Source: Lutjanus erythropterus
Taxonomy: Eukaryota > Chordata > Actinopteri > Lutjaniformes > Lutjanidae
Reading direction: 5' to 3'
DNA length: 64,000 nt
Assembly (NCBI GenBank): GCA_020091685.1
Contig: CM034601.1
Location: 16,607,320 to 16,671,319, forward strand
Positions 46,600-58,044 of the stretch are shown piece by piece; position 1 is the first letter of the stretch; each line of letters begins with the position of its first letter. Made by a program: the position numbers and the translations under genes. A model generated the notes under the pieces. It did no database searches. It saw only the letters and a program-made list of their open reading frames with translations, and was not told the DNA's origin.

Positions 46600-48850
46600 T
46601 CATTTGTGTATGTATATTTCCTTCTTATTTCGGTTAGCACATTATGTACATTGCAGTAAAATTTGTCACAGTAAAATCAATAAAGTAACAGCTTTTATGA
46701 ATTCCTGTCTCTAGTATGCCACATATGTATCATCATGAAATTCAACACGAATTTTGTTCCATAAGTATCACATTATCTTACTTAATATTGAAACCAAGTA
46801 AGAAGTTTTAAAAGAACACTTACTGAAATCGATCAGTTTTCAGAATAGCACAATAAAGTGCTATCTTCAAATAACAACAATAATAAGTAATAATACAGTC
46901 TACACGTGTAGGACCCACCTACATTAAGACAAGCATTCTACTATTTTTTGCTTATGTGCTCATTTGATAACTGTATTTTAAAAGCTGTGCAAAAATAAAT
47001 AAACACATTTATTTGGGTAATTTTAAAAATACAAAAAAAATATTGTAGTGAAATGTTTTTCTTCTTCTGTATACAGTTAAATTTTAAAAGGGAACCGTCT
47101 TGAGATCCATCTTATTTTTTTTGCTGATGTTCTTTTCTAATCTATTTTTCTACTTCTCTACTTGAATAATTTTATTGTGAAGCAGCTACAGGAGGCATAC
47201 ATTCTGCTGACCTGCTCTTTTTGTGATCATACTGTATGTTGAATTTTAAAATTTTGTCAGATGAACAAATCACAATTGGCGAGATGTTCTGACATGCGAG
47301 TGAGGACAATGCAGCTTCTGAGTCAAATAAGAAAAAAAACACTACATCAGCTTTTATTTTTTTTTACTGTGATCTTTCTTCAAATGAAACAGCTTGTTGA
47401 GTAAAAGACACATTTTATTGGGAGCCAATCAAATTTGCCAATATTTAGCTATTGAAACAAATGTGTGCAATGTGCCTGCTGATCCCACAAGAAACTTTAT
47501 AAACTTTGGTGACCTTTTAACTCTCATTTAATTTTTTTTTTTTTTTTTTTGCATATTTCCAGTCCTGATTTTGTTAAGTACTCATTCATTCATTCATTCA
47601 TTCATTGTCTGCACACCCAACAGGCTTCAGAATACAGTAGCTGTTTGGATTGTAGCTCTGTCTCTTTTAAGGAGATCACTGATCAAACCCTCAGTGAAGT
47701 CATATGAAATTCTGATTAATTCCCCCAGCCTCCACATTTAAATCAGTTAAGTCAGTAGTCATGAAAAGTTAAGTTTTATTTTTAACATTAATAATACTGT
47801 TGAATACTGTTGTCGCCATCTTACATATTATAAATCTTACTGATATTTGACATTTTGTGGCAATCAATAACAAGCCTCCAGAAGGAACAACGATAAAGAA
47901 TGGGTCTCTGAAATTATAATATATATGAACAGATCTGTTTAACATGCTTCTTATATGACACTGCACACTGCTGCTCTCTTCTTACTACTGTCATCAACAA
48001 TACAGCCCTTAAATCCACACTTTATTATTTTTGGACTAGCAACCTCCATGATACTGTTAGAAAAATGCAAATACTTAAAATAAAATATAGTTGAGTCCTT
48101 TCAAGTCATCTGTCTCAAGTTATGAATACCAAGTCAAAGTCAAGTTGAGTCTTTTATCAGTGTTAAGTCTTTAGTCCATAAATTTGTGACTTAGGTCTGA
48201 CTTAAGTTAAGTCATACGACTGGAGTCACCCACCTCTGCATATTATCATGCTTGTCTGGGGGGCAGTTATGAACAAGACAGGTTTTTAGTAACTTTTTTG
48301 TCTCAGTTCATATAGGTTCTATATATGTCTAACAGTAGTACGATCAGATGGTATGATGTACGGTATAAGATGTGGAAGAGGCGATACTGATAATAAGATA
48401 CAGCACTGAACCCCTAATCCAGTGGAGAGACTCTAAGGTAAAAGACTGAAGTGACCATGGCTTATAGTGAAATTTGTGCCAGAGGTGTAACTTAAATCAG
48501 TAGAAATCTGTTCCAGGTAATTGTTGGGAACTTGTGATTGCATTTTCAAACATAGTTATGACATGTGACACCTGCTAGGTGCCAGTAGTTGCCATGGAAC
48601 GTGTAGCTTTCTTCAAACTGTCATTGTTATCAACCTCAAGGGACGCAGATTGGTGTGCATGCATGCATTTCATGTCATGTTCACGGGCAACACAAAAGGC
48701 TTTTTAGGTGCTGCCATTGTCCCGCATGCTGCACTTTGAGAACCTCTGCAACAGACACGGGATCAGACATTGACATTATTTAATGTGAACTCAGAGAGGA
48801 CTGCTCCTCGTATTAGCCATTCTGGTCAAAAAAAGGAAAGAGCTTCATCA
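46600..48850. other. Spacer between OR 3 and OR 4
   Basis: The 3' UTR of OR 3 ends near 46700. Block C copy 3 lies at about 47161-47290. An ATTC tetranucleotide array (about six units) lies at 47583-47606. A T run of about 23 is at 47530-47551. No gene is seen in the remainder. Confidence 0.55.
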
Positions 48851-48942
48851 CAAAGAGAACCACAGAACAGAGTCCTGACACACTGAAGAGAACCTTTATC
48901 TGCCTCTGCAGTGTGGACAGTAAAAGCTTGATAAGTTGTACT

Positions 48943-49926
48943 ATGGACTTATTTAACTCTGCTCTTGGGAAAAACATCACTTTTGTGCGTCCTGCATATT
49001 TTATAATAAGTGGTTTTATTGGCATACCTAATATCAAGTTTTACTATGTCTTTCTCTTTGTTATTTATATTGTCACAGTGCTGGGAAACACAGTTGTGAT
49101 GTCTGTAATATATTTGGATCATAATCTGAGAACTCCAAAATATATTGCAGTTTTTAATTTAGCATTTGTTGACCTGTTTGGTAGCTCTGCACTAGTGCCG
49201 AAGCTTCTTGACATCTTTCTGTTTAACCATCACTACATCCCCTACAACGACTGCTTGATGTTCCTTTTTTTCTGCTACACCTGCATTTCGATGCAGTCTC
49301 TTAATCTGGTTGCACTCTCCTATGACAGACTGATAGCTATCATCTTCCCACTGCACTATCAAGTGAAGGTGACCAACAGGTTCATGCTGTCTTTGATTGC
49401 CTTTTTCTGGATCTTTATCATTACTGTTGTACTTATTGCAATTGGTCTTCTTACAAGACTTTCCTTCTGTAAATCTGTGGTTATAAACAGCTACTTCTGT
49501 GACCATGGCCCGATATATCGACTGGCCTGCAATGACTATACACCCAGCTTTGTCATTAGCATTTTGTTACCACTTATTATTATTTGGCTTCCTTTGATAT
49601 TTATCGTGTTTAGTTACCTATATATTAGCTATGCATTGTCTAAAGTGGCCACATTTCAGGAAAGAATAAAGGCCTTCAAAACCTGCACAGCTCATCTTTC
49701 ATTAGTGGCAATCTATTTCCTCCCAGTTTTAATCACATTTACTTTGATGGAAAAAATACACCCAAACGCGAGGATCATAAACCTGTCTCTGACCTCAGTC
49801 TTTCCTCCCATGTTGAACCCAATCATTTATGTTCTGCAGACACAAGAAATCAAAGAATCTGTGAAAAAGTTGTTTAAAGTCAGAGTGCAATCAAAAATTA
49901 CAATTAAGAAAGTAATCATAATGTGA
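48943..49926 (+). CDS. Odorant receptor, intact (cluster member 4)
   Basis: This is a single-exon OR of 327 aa, starting [14 protein letters not shown]. The frame is open for ten codons upstream, but the first of those is GTG, so the ATG at 48943 is the start. It keeps Asn11 glycosylation, VLGNTVVMS in TM1, [12 protein letters not shown] (DRL in place of DRY), [32 protein letters not shown] and [12 protein letters not shown]. It differs from member 3 mainly in TM1 (VIYIVTVL against VYIVSVL), in the end of loop 2 and TM5 (TPSFVISILLPLIIIWL) and in TM6-loop 3 (LPVLITFTLMEKIHP). These are the parts that line OR ligand pockets. The upstream block with AGCTTCATCACA is present, but no clear TATA box is seen. 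Confidence 0.95.
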   Translation: MDLFNSALGKNITFVRPAYFIISGFIGIPNIKFYYVFLFVIYIVTVLGNTVVMSVIYLDHNLRTPKYIAVFNLAFVDLFGSSALVPKLLDIFLFNHHYIPYNDCLMFLFFCYTCISMQSLNLVALSYDRLIAIIFPLHYQVKVTNRFMLSLIAFFWIFIITVVLIAIGLLTRLSFCKSVVINSYFCDHGPIYRLACNDYTPSFVISILLPLIIIWLPLIFIVFSYLYISYALSKVATFQERIKAFKTCTAHLSLVAIYFLPVLITFTLMEKIHPNARIINLSLTSVFPPMLNPIIYVLQTQEIKESVKKLFKVRVQSKITIKKVIIM

Positions 49927-49929
49927 GTT

Positions 49930-51820
49930 TTTGTTGATGCTTTGAGCCTTCTGTTTTTTTTTTTTTTTACATTATTTTCATTACAGTCAGACAGCTGTTG
50001 TAAATTCATGATTTATTACTTAAATTAAAAATATTTTTAAATATAACATGACTTAAGTGTATTAAGTTACACAGTAATATTGTAGTGTCTGGTTTTGTAA
50101 GAACTGCAAGAACGAGGACAGCAGCTGAAAGCAGTTGCCAAAGTTATCAGTGGGTTTTATTGAAATTACAAAATAAAATATAAATATCTAAAATCCCTGC
50201 CGTTATTGCATTTTTCTTTTGTTTTTATATGTGAGGGTATAAAATTACAAAAACAACCTATGGTGAAGTTCTTTACACAGAGTCACAGTTGGTGCAAATT
50301 ATGATCAAGCAATTTATGTTCATGCACGTGATAACTTGTGTACACTACAGAATATGTTTGTGTATGTTTTCTTGTATACATTTTTATGTCTTTAGATCAA
50401 AGATCAAAAGCAAATAAAGAAGCAAATGTTTTTATTGAAGGAATGCTAAATGATTTATTGTGATTTAAAAAAAAACCTAAATGATACCAGCCATAGAATC
50501 TTACGCAGTTGGAAAAAGGTTGGGAACCACTGTTCTAGAAGCAAAATATAAATAAAATTATACCAAAACTACCCAGCTACCCAAAATTAAATAAACAAAG
50601 CACTGCTTTGACTTTCATGTTGACATTCTTAAGATAAGGTTGCTGTTGCTGTTGTGAATGTCTGAGTTGCTGCTGGACAAGGATGTGGATTCAGTGAAGT
50701 AGTGTAGGAGTTATTCTTCATTCATGGAGTTTGTAGTGTATTTTTAGGTGGTTGAATAAGTTGGTCCTGCTGTATTGCAGCCTACACACAAGTCTCGTGC
50801 TCTTTGTATTCTCTTTTGGGGAGGAGGTTAAGGTTGCAAGGAGTGTTACTACGGGACAGAAGAGGTACAAAACAGGTTGGTTTTGCCCCATTTCCTACGT
50901 TAATGTATGCTGTTTACAGGTTTGATTATTAGAAGGTAGGACAACTCTGTTTATTGGAATTATTATCATTAAAAATGTCTTCTTGCATTCCACACAGGTT
51001 GAGACCTTATCTAAACAATGTTGCGTGTATGACGTGTATAATACATGTGCTCACACCAGTGTAGATCCACAGGCCATGTAAGGCAGTAGAACCTTGAAAA
51101 TGTGCAAGGTCTTGCCCAGGATGCTGCTGCACAGATCTCCAACAGTGGCAGTCCCCTTATTGCTGCCCAGCATGTGGACGTGGCCCTGGTAGAATGGCAA
51201 CCACATTAGAGGGTTGTAGCACACAAAGAGCTGGTCCAAGTACCTAAAGCTCTATGTTGCATCAATGTACAGCCAAAATGCTACTAGCGTGTTCCCCTGA
51301 CTTGCACTTTTAGCCAGATAATCCAAGCGAGAGCTGTGGATAGCCACAGAATGCGATTTAAACCTCCAGCAGACTATATTTCAACTGGTCAAACAAGTAG
51401 CTAGCAGTCAGGATAACCCAGCCTGCTGCTAGCCTGTTCACTTGAACTGCATGTAATTTACAAAACTAAGTTAAGTTAGGAAACCCAGACAGGAACAGGG
51501 CATTCGTGCTTATGGTATACAGTGAAAGGGGCTGCTGTCTGATGGGGCTGCAGCCCTGACTAGTGGTGAGTGGTTGTATAACATCTTAGAGGCAAAAGTT
51601 AACTGGCATTGTGCATGAGTGAAATATGGATAAATAGTTAACCCTTGGGAACAGACATTGATCTTATATGACAGAAGTACAGAGGACTGCCTCTCTCCGT
51701 AGCCACTCCTGTTAGAACAGTTAAACCCGGACAGAGCTCTGTCACCAAGACGAAGCTGTATCTACATTGACAACACAGTCCTAATGCTGATGCACAGAAG
51801 AGGACACTTCTCTACATAAC
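49930..51820. other. Spacer between OR 4 and OR 5
   Basis: Near 50505-50530 the phrase GGTTGGGAACCACTG marks a dispersed repeat also seen in complement near 20290. A coding-like remnant lies at 51051-51241 (separate entry). The last 100 bases before OR 5 hold its promoter, with CTACATAAC at about 51812. Confidence 0.5.
51051..51241 (-). pseudogene. Coding-like remnant, unrecognised protein
   Basis: The minus strand reads YLDQLFVCYNPLMWLPFYQG, then HVHMLGSNKGTATVGDLCSS, then ILGKTLHIFKVLLPYMACGS and a stop. Composition looks like real protein, with GC content higher than its surroundings. It has no ATG exon context and is isolated among OR genes. I could not place it. It may be a processed-pseudogene fragment or part of a transposase. 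Confidence 0.35.
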
Positions 51821-51837
51821 TTGTGGACAGTTGTACA

Positions 51838-52821
51838 ATGGACTTATTTAACTCAGCTCTTGGGAAAAACATCACTTTTGTGCGTCCTGCCTATTTCATA
51901 ATCAGTGGCTTATCTGGCATCACAAACATTAAACATTACTATGTATTTCTCTTTTTTGTTTATATTGTTTCAGTGCTAGGAAACACACTGGTGATGGCTG
52001 TAATATATTTGGATCATAATCTGAGAGGTCCAAAATATATTGCAGTTTTTAATTTAGCATTTGTTGACCTGTTTGGTAACTCTGCACTGGTGCCGAAGCT
52101 TCTTGACATCTTTCTGTTTAACCATCGCTACATCCCCTACAATGACTGTTTGACGTTCCTTTTTTTCTGTTACACTTGCCTGTCAATGCAGTCATTTAAT
52201 CTGGTTGCACTCTCCTATGACAGACTGATAGCTATCATCTTCCCACTGCACTATCAAGTGAAGGTGACCAACAGGTTCATGCTGTCTTTGATTGCTTCTT
52301 TCTGGGTCTTTGTTATAATTGCTGTGCTTATTGCAGTTGGTCTTATTACAAGACTTTCCTTCTGTAAGTCTGTGGTTATTAACAGCTACTTTTGTGACCA
52401 TGGCCAGATATATCGACTTGCCTGTAATGACCATTTCCCCAATTATGCCATTAGTTGTTTTTATCCAGTTCTTATTTTTTGGCTTCCACTTCTTTTTATC
52501 TTGTTAAGTTATCTATATATTGGCTGTACTTTGGCAAAAGTAGCCACAGTTCAGCAAGGACTCAAGGCCTTTAAAACGTGCATAGGTCATCTCTCATTAG
52601 TGGCAGTCTATTTCATCCCTCTGTTAATCACATTTACACTGATGGAAAATATACATCCAAATGCCAGGATCATAAACTTGTCTCTGACTTCAGTCTTTCC
52701 TCCAATGTTAAACCCAATCATTTATGTTCTGCAGACACAAGAAATCAAAGAATCCTTGAAAAGGTTATTAAAAATCAGAGGAAAATCCAGAATAATTATG
52801 AAGAAATTAACAACTGCATGA
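51838..52821 (+). CDS. Odorant receptor, intact (cluster member 5)
   Basis: This is a single-exon OR of 327 aa from ATG 51838; an upstream in-frame GTG at 51823 is not used. It starts [20 protein letters not shown], then IISGLSGITNIKHYYV, the most divergent N-terminal stretch of the group. It has Asn11 glycosylation, [42 protein letters not shown] and LKAFKTCIGHLSLVAV (Ala-to-Gly in the TM6 motif). [12 protein letters not shown] follows, and the Lys-rich tail ends KKLTTA. Loop 2/TM5 is unique (HFPNYAISCFYPVLIFWL), suggesting another ligand range. A CTACATAAC motif lies 20-30 bases upstream of the ATG, which would give a very short leader if it is the TATA element. Otherwise the real promoter is further up, near the CTACATTGAC at 51761. 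Confidence 0.95.
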   Translation: MDLFNSALGKNITFVRPAYFIISGLSGITNIKHYYVFLFFVYIVSVLGNTLVMAVIYLDHNLRGPKYIAVFNLAFVDLFGNSALVPKLLDIFLFNHRYIPYNDCLTFLFFCYTCLSMQSFNLVALSYDRLIAIIFPLHYQVKVTNRFMLSLIASFWVFVIIAVLIAVGLITRLSFCKSVVINSYFCDHGQIYRLACNDHFPNYAISCFYPVLIFWLPLLFILLSYLYIGCTLAKVATVQQGLKAFKTCIGHLSLVAVYFIPLLITFTLMENIHPNARIINLSLTSVFPPMLNPIIYVLQTQEIKESLKRLLKIRGKSRIIMKKLTTA

Positions 52822-52824
52822 TCA

Positions 52825-54880
52825 TTTTCCTAGACTGTACACTGTTTTTTTTTTTGTTTTTTTTATGTACATGAAATTGGCCATTGTGTTAGCATTATAT
52901 TTTCTGACATTGCACAAATTGAATCAGTTGAATAATTACTTAATAATTGCATTATTATAACAAATCTAAAGTGCAAGTAAATATTTTCTAACAAGTCTTG
53001 AAATCAAACAATTCTTTTTGAAGATAACACCACACAATAATAACTACAAACTCTTCTTGCAGTGTATGAGACAGATGAAACTGTAGTGTCTGCCTGTGTG
53101 ATAAAAGGCTCCATTCAAGAAGGAATGAATTCAAATAAAATCTATAAAGATGAATGTTTTGCTAGTTGTGAAGATGATTCATGAAACTATCTCTGTGCTC
53201 TACAACATTTTCAGAAGTAATAGTAGAAGAAAGAAGATAAAAGAATATATAAATATTTGAAAAATCACAGTATATGTTACATATATACAATATATTATTA
53301 TCATCGTTATACTTAATTTTGTCTCCATGTAGTCAAAAGCAAAAGCAGATAAGTCTGATTTGTTCTTATTTGTATTTTTGAGATGGGTTATAGAATAAAA
53401 AGGGGTAAAAAAAAAAAAAAGGTATCAAGTTTGTAGCAAAATGACTAATCTTATAAAGAAATGTACATTTGTTTTCTTTAAATTGATAATTTAGCAATGC
53501 ATGCTGCATGCATATTACCCTTTTAGAGTAACCTGTACTGTGTGTGTCTGGAAGTTAATTTTGTGTTCATTTTCATATCTTTCATGAAAAATCAAAACTG
53601 TATAAACAAGCTGAAATTTCTACATCTAAAATCACTGATAACTTGGTTATGGATACAAATGTTTTGTTGTTTCTCTGCATCATGATTGAGTGTTCTTTCT
53701 GCATTTTGAAAATTATGGTATTTTTAATGACAAAATAAAACAACAGGGATTAGCTGTAGGATTCTACAGCCAGACTGTGTGTAGCTTTGAGCTATATGCT
53801 CATTTCAACATGCTAACATAGTCAAAATGGCTGTAAGAAAAATATTTTTTTAGGGAGGAGTGCAGAATGAGTTGTAGAGTCTTACAGCCTGAGGCGGGGG
53901 CTTGTTTATTAAGCAGAGAAAGTAATTAAAACTTGAATTATAAAACAAAGAACAGAGAAGCATGTATTAAAACACACACACAGGGAGTGTCACCTCTCTC
54001 TCAGGCACCTGCCATTACTCCACTATATCTTTACATAGCAAATTGTTTTCTCACATCTGTTGAGGCTGAATGTCAAATATTGCACCCTTACAATTCTTCA
54101 AGGCATTCAGCTGAGTTTTCTCAATCAGGATTTGTAATCTGTGCCCATGGTTTTGTGGTATGTTGGCACAGATTTGCAATCAAATTGCAAAACTGTGGGC
54201 TTGTGTTGCAACTCTATGCATGTGGATTTTTTAACTACTCCCATAGTTTTACAATTTGTAATATGTAATAAAAGTGACAACTGCATCACTGTAAGATAGC
54301 AATGCTACCTGCGCCACTGGTGCATCCATTTTACGCCAGATGTAAGATGTGTTGGTACCTTTGTTGAAAGTGGGCTAGCAGGTCAACAGTGAAAGGCCCT
54401 CTCAATGTGTGCCTTAGGGGAGATTTAAAATTGATTTATTAGGATTTATTAGGAAGTACCAGTACCTAGTGGTGGCAATGCTTTTTTTTATTGTGGTTAG
54501 GTAAAATATCTGAAGTTCTGGATGTAGCACAGTTGTCTCCAGGGCCTTGCGGTACAAGCTTGGTATTATCCAGAGATGTCTGAAGAAAGTTGAAGGCAGA
54601 TTATGTGATTGTGATTCTGTTTTATGTTTGAATAGGCTGCATACATACTGATGTATTTCAAATAGATTTCATGTCCAAAAAATAACCATCAATATCAGTA
54701 GTGTTAGTCTCAACCATGACCCTATTTGCACAGAGACCCCATGTAGAGCCTCTGGCCCAGGTAGAGAAACCGTAAAGTAGACACAGGGTAACAGTGCTAG
54801 AAATGACACTTCTCAAAAGCCAGTTGAAGCTCGCCACATCTCTGTCATCATAAAGGGAGGGGAGGAGCTTGCCTTAATAT
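52825..54880. other. Spacer between OR 5 and OR 6
   Basis: It is AT-rich. An AATAAA near 53137 could end the OR 5 transcript. A short frame at 53933-54268 has no domain. Around 54285-54420 the GC content rises without a recognisable gene. Nothing else is seen. Confidence 0.45.
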
Positions 54881-54885
54881 TTATC

Positions 54886-54892
54886 TATATAA
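54886..54892 (+). promoter_or_regulatory. TATA box of OR 6
   Basis: TATATAA ends 60 bases before the ATG at 54953, a suitable distance for a short 5' leader in one exon. Confidence 0.6.
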
Positions 54893-54952
54893 GAAAAGTG
54901 GACAGGTCTCTGTACAAACTACTTGCTGCAAACATTGACAAAAAGTCTTCAA

Positions 54953-55924
54953 ATGGAGTTTTTCAACTCTGCTCTTGGGAAAAACATCACTTTTGTGCGT
55001 CCTGCATATTTCATAATAAGTGGTTTTATTGGCATACCGAATATTAAATATTACTATGTCTTTCTCTTTGTTATTTATATTGTCACAGTGCTGGGAAACA
55101 CAGTTGTGATGTCTGTAATAATCTTGGATCATAATCTGAGAACTCCAAAATATATTGCTGTTTTTAATTTAGCATTTGTCGACCTGTTTGGTAGCTCTGC
55201 ACTGGTGCCGAAGCTTCTTGACATCTTTCTGTTTAACCATCACTACATCCCCTACAACAACTGCTTGACGTTCCTTTTTTTCTGCTACACCTGCCTTTCG
55301 ATGCAGTCTCTTAATCTGGTTGCACTCGCCTATGACAGACTGATAGCTATCATCTTCCCACTGCAATATCAAGTGAAGGTGACCAACAGGTTCATGCTGT
55401 CTTTGATTGCCTCTTTCTGGGTCTTTGTCATTGCTGTTATTCTCATTGCAGTTGGTCTTCTTACAAGACTTTCCTTCTGTAAGTCTGTGGTTATTAACAG
55501 CTATTACTGTGACCATGGTCCGATATACCGACTTGGCTGCAATGATGTTACTCCCAGCCGTGCAATGGCTGGTGTGGCATCAAATATTATTCTTTGGCCT
55601 CCTCTTCTATTTATTTTGGCAACTTACTGCAGCATTGTATATGCTTTGTCAAAAAGTTCCACAGCTAAGGAAAGAGTGAAGGCCTTTAAAACCTGTGCAG
55701 CTCACCTTTCATTAGTGTCAATTTATTTCTTCCCAATAATATTTGTGTATCGCTTTGGGGGAATAATACATCCAAATGCCAGGATCATAAACCTGTCTCT
55801 GACTTCTGTCATCCCTCCCATGTTGAACCCCATCATTTATGTTCTGCAGACGCAGGAAATAAAAGAATCTGTGAAAAAGTTGTTGAAAATCAAAAGGCAA
55901 TCAAAAATTGCAACAAAAAACTAA
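54953..55924 (+). CDS. Odorant receptor, intact (cluster member 6)
   Basis: This is a single-exon OR of 323 aa, starting [14 protein letters not shown]. The first 190 residues are almost the same as member 4 ([32 protein letters not shown] for DRY). From loop 2 on it diverges strongly: [53 protein letters not shown], then [16 protein letters not shown]. It rejoins the group at [18 protein letters not shown]. The tail is shorter, lacking the KKVII end. Asn11 glycosylation and the loop cysteines are kept. The sharp change in relatedness along the gene suggests recombination or selection on the ligand pocket. Confidence 0.95.
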   Translation: MEFFNSALGKNITFVRPAYFIISGFIGIPNIKYYYVFLFVIYIVTVLGNTVVMSVIILDHNLRTPKYIAVFNLAFVDLFGSSALVPKLLDIFLFNHHYIPYNNCLTFLFFCYTCLSMQSLNLVALAYDRLIAIIFPLQYQVKVTNRFMLSLIASFWVFVIAVILIAVGLLTRLSFCKSVVINSYYCDHGPIYRLGCNDVTPSRAMAGVASNIILWPPLLFILATYCSIVYALSKSSTAKERVKAFKTCAAHLSLVSIYFFPIIFVYRFGGIIHPNARIINLSLTSVIPPMLNPIIYVLQTQEIKESVKKLLKIKRQSKIATKN

Positions 55925-57030
55925 AACACATTAAGCCTTCAACTTTTGTAATGTATGGTTATAATTTTGAAAATAATGTGGAATATATACATTTTTAGTG
56001 CTAAGTTGAATGTTATGTAATTATTTAAAGGGATAACTTAATTTTATGAAAGCAAATCATTATGTGACATGTACATTTATATGTTAGTTGTGAGACAGAA
56101 GTGGAAATGTAGCCAACACTATTGTTGTCTTGTACAGGATACTGCAGTCTACAACAGCCAATGCAGGTAAGATTTCATGAAGGAATGTCATAATGATTAA
56201 AAAACAACATTTTACAATTATATCATTTAAACGTACAAATGTAGTTCTAAAATTGGTAAATAAATTTATTGTGTGCAAAGTTTTTGTCAATCTTATCATG
56301 ATGTAGTATCCTCTTAACACCTGCACATCACTGTGTATTTATTAAATCTGATTTTACAAAACAGGTTCAGGCAATTCATTTTTTGTGTTGTAAAATTTGC
56401 AAGACCTTTGGTTGGTGTCTCTTTTGTTTGACTGCGTAAAATTTAATATGCATTTCTATATGCAGTTCTGCATTACAAATTGTAATTGAAAATCATCTAT
56501 TTCAGAGTGAATGATGTTAACACTGCAGAACAGATCAACTTATGTGAGTACGATGAAGTCAGGCCTGAAGATCCCAAGCGGGTAAAATGAATATGTGAAT
56601 AATGAATGCATGAATAATTTTCATTTGCCCACGTTTAAGTCTCTAAAAACGTATGTAATCTATTTTTTTTAGCTCTGTATTTAGTGACTGCTCCTAAATT
56701 CCTTCTCAAGTAAACAAGGTGAAGTAAGAACTACATACCGTAGTTTAATTTTCAATTCTTCCACATGCCCTATTTGAGGAGGCAATATGTAACAAAGTGA
56801 TTGTGCAACAGTCCTAATAATTCTTTATTAGGAAGACTGTAATAACTTGCATAAAAAAAGAGCAGGTAAAACACATGTGTAAGTGAGATTTTCTTTATCA
56901 TTTTTATATAAGGCAGTGGCAATCCTGCTTGTCCTACAGTCACAAAGGTTTTGTCACAACTATATGCAACACTTGCAAGCGTACACTTACAATTAGGACT
57001 TACACACATACATCGACACATGCTTTAGTG
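55925..57030. other. Spacer downstream of OR 6
   Basis: No full gene is seen. A possible orphan exon lies at 56506-56581. The remainder is AT-rich. Confidence 0.45.
56506..56581 (+). other. Possible orphan exon
   Basis: A 76-base open stretch lies between a good acceptor (TCATCTATTTCAG) and a donor (GTAAAA from 56582). It reads VNDVNTAEQINLCEYDEV, then RPEDPKR. The style (a Tyr in an acidic context, as in cytoplasmic tails of immune-type receptors) is suggestive only. No partner exons were found. Confidence 0.2.
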
Positions 57031-57039
57031 TTTTAAAAG

Positions 57040-57165
57040 ATCAGTTCAGATTCACCAAAGTCACACAATAACACAAGCAAACTAACAGATTAAGGCAGCA
57101 GTAGACCAGCAACTCATGTTCTGTGAGGTAAAATTACTGATTTAGTTGAAGGAGTCGCTTGCTTT
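57040..57165. repeat. Fragment of the foldback family (central part)
   Basis: TTCACCAAAGTCACACAATA, AAGGCAGCAGTAGACCAGCA and GTGAGGTAAAATTACTGA match the centre and inner arm of the 6.5-7.3 kb element (for example AAGTCACACAACA, CTCTGAGGTAAAATTACTG). Confidence 0.6.
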
Positions 57166-57380
57166 AGAGAGAATGATATTTAGCTTACATAATTGTGGTT
57201 AAAACATTCTATACTTCTTTATACTAACCTACATAAGTTAACAAGACCCCTCTGTGAGGAGATTGGTCATTTCTCTAGAGTTGTTTTTAATATCTGCCAC
57301 TGGGTCAGATTCTCTGTGAAATCACATGAAATGAGCCTGTGTTTAGAAGTTACAGTGAGTAGTGTATTAGCCAGTTAAAA

Positions 57381-57383
57381 ATA

Positions 57384-57422
<39 letters not shown>

Positions 57423-57465
57423 GTGTGTATGTATATATATATGTATGTATATGTGTATATATATA
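57381..57465. repeat. (TG)n/(TA)n microsatellite
   Basis: A TG array of about 20 units with a CG interruption runs into a TA-rich array. It is non-coding. Confidence 0.92.
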
Positions 57466-57624
57466 AGTTTTTAACTCAGTGACTGCTGAAGCCAAAGCCC
57501 TTCTGGCCTCTCTGCTGCTTCCGGAGACCCCTTTAACAACCAAGCCGAAAGGCCTTCTTCAGTTTGGCAGTTTTCATCATGGCTACTATACACCAGCAGG
57601 TTATTAGGTTGTCACCATGACAGG

Positions 57625-57800
57625 CATGACTGTCTGACCACAGCTCTTAAAAGCCAGCTCTGCAATGGAAGCTTTGAATATGGCCCACTCAGTATCCATG
57701 TCTCCCGCCTTCCTTGGGGAGCTTGAGAAATTCTTCCAGAGATTGGAGCTGAAGACCTCCTGGACAAGGGCCTCTGCCAGACATTCCCAGTTCCCAGAAT
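57625..57800 (-). pseudogene. LINE ORF2 fragment (between endonuclease and RT)
   Basis: The minus strand reads ECLAEALVQEVFSSNLWKNF, then SSSPRKAGDMDTEWAIFKAS and IAELAFKSCGQ. I recognise this as the segment after the endonuclease in a common fish LINE (usual form WERLAESP...EWAMFKASI). It is a short, isolated fragment joined to the SINE on its 5' side. Confidence 0.6.
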
Positions 57801-57948
57801 TCCCAGAAGATATGACAGGAAAGGGGGTAGAGAGAGGGGGAATGACATGCAGCAAATGGGCCACAGGTGGGAATCGAACCAGCGACCGCTGCAGAGGACC
57901 AACAGCGTCAGCGAACAATCTACCAACTGAGCTATGGGAGCACCCACA
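57800..57948 (-). repeat. tRNA-derived SINE
   Basis: The minus strand begins GGGTGCTCCCATAGCTCAGT (A box) and has GGTTCGATTCC (B box, complement at about 57870-57880). A pyrimidine-rich body with CATTCCCCCTCTCTC follows. These are the internal RNA polymerase III promoter boxes of a SINE. It is not a tRNA gene, because the arms do not fold as a complete tRNA and the body continues. Confidence 0.78.
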
Positions 57949-57994
57949 TTTGGAATTACCTGGTCTGTCTGGCAGCCTTCCCTGCCATCTGATT

Positions 57995-58003
57995 CAACTC
58001 CCC

Positions 58004-58044
<41 letters not shown>

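Noticed and set aside
48913..48942. Upstream start for OR 4 (and the similar ones at 51823 and 54923)
   Set aside because: The first codons are GTG or TTG. The conserved ATG in front of the (D/E)(F/L)FNSALGKN motif is present in all copies.
53933..54268. 111-codon + frame downstream of OR 5
   Set aside because: No domain, no splice or promoter context, and the composition is like the surrounding AT-rich DNA.
57868..57948. tRNA gene
   Set aside because: A and B boxes are present, but the anticodon and acceptor arms do not pair properly and a SINE body continues. It is a tRNA-derived SINE.
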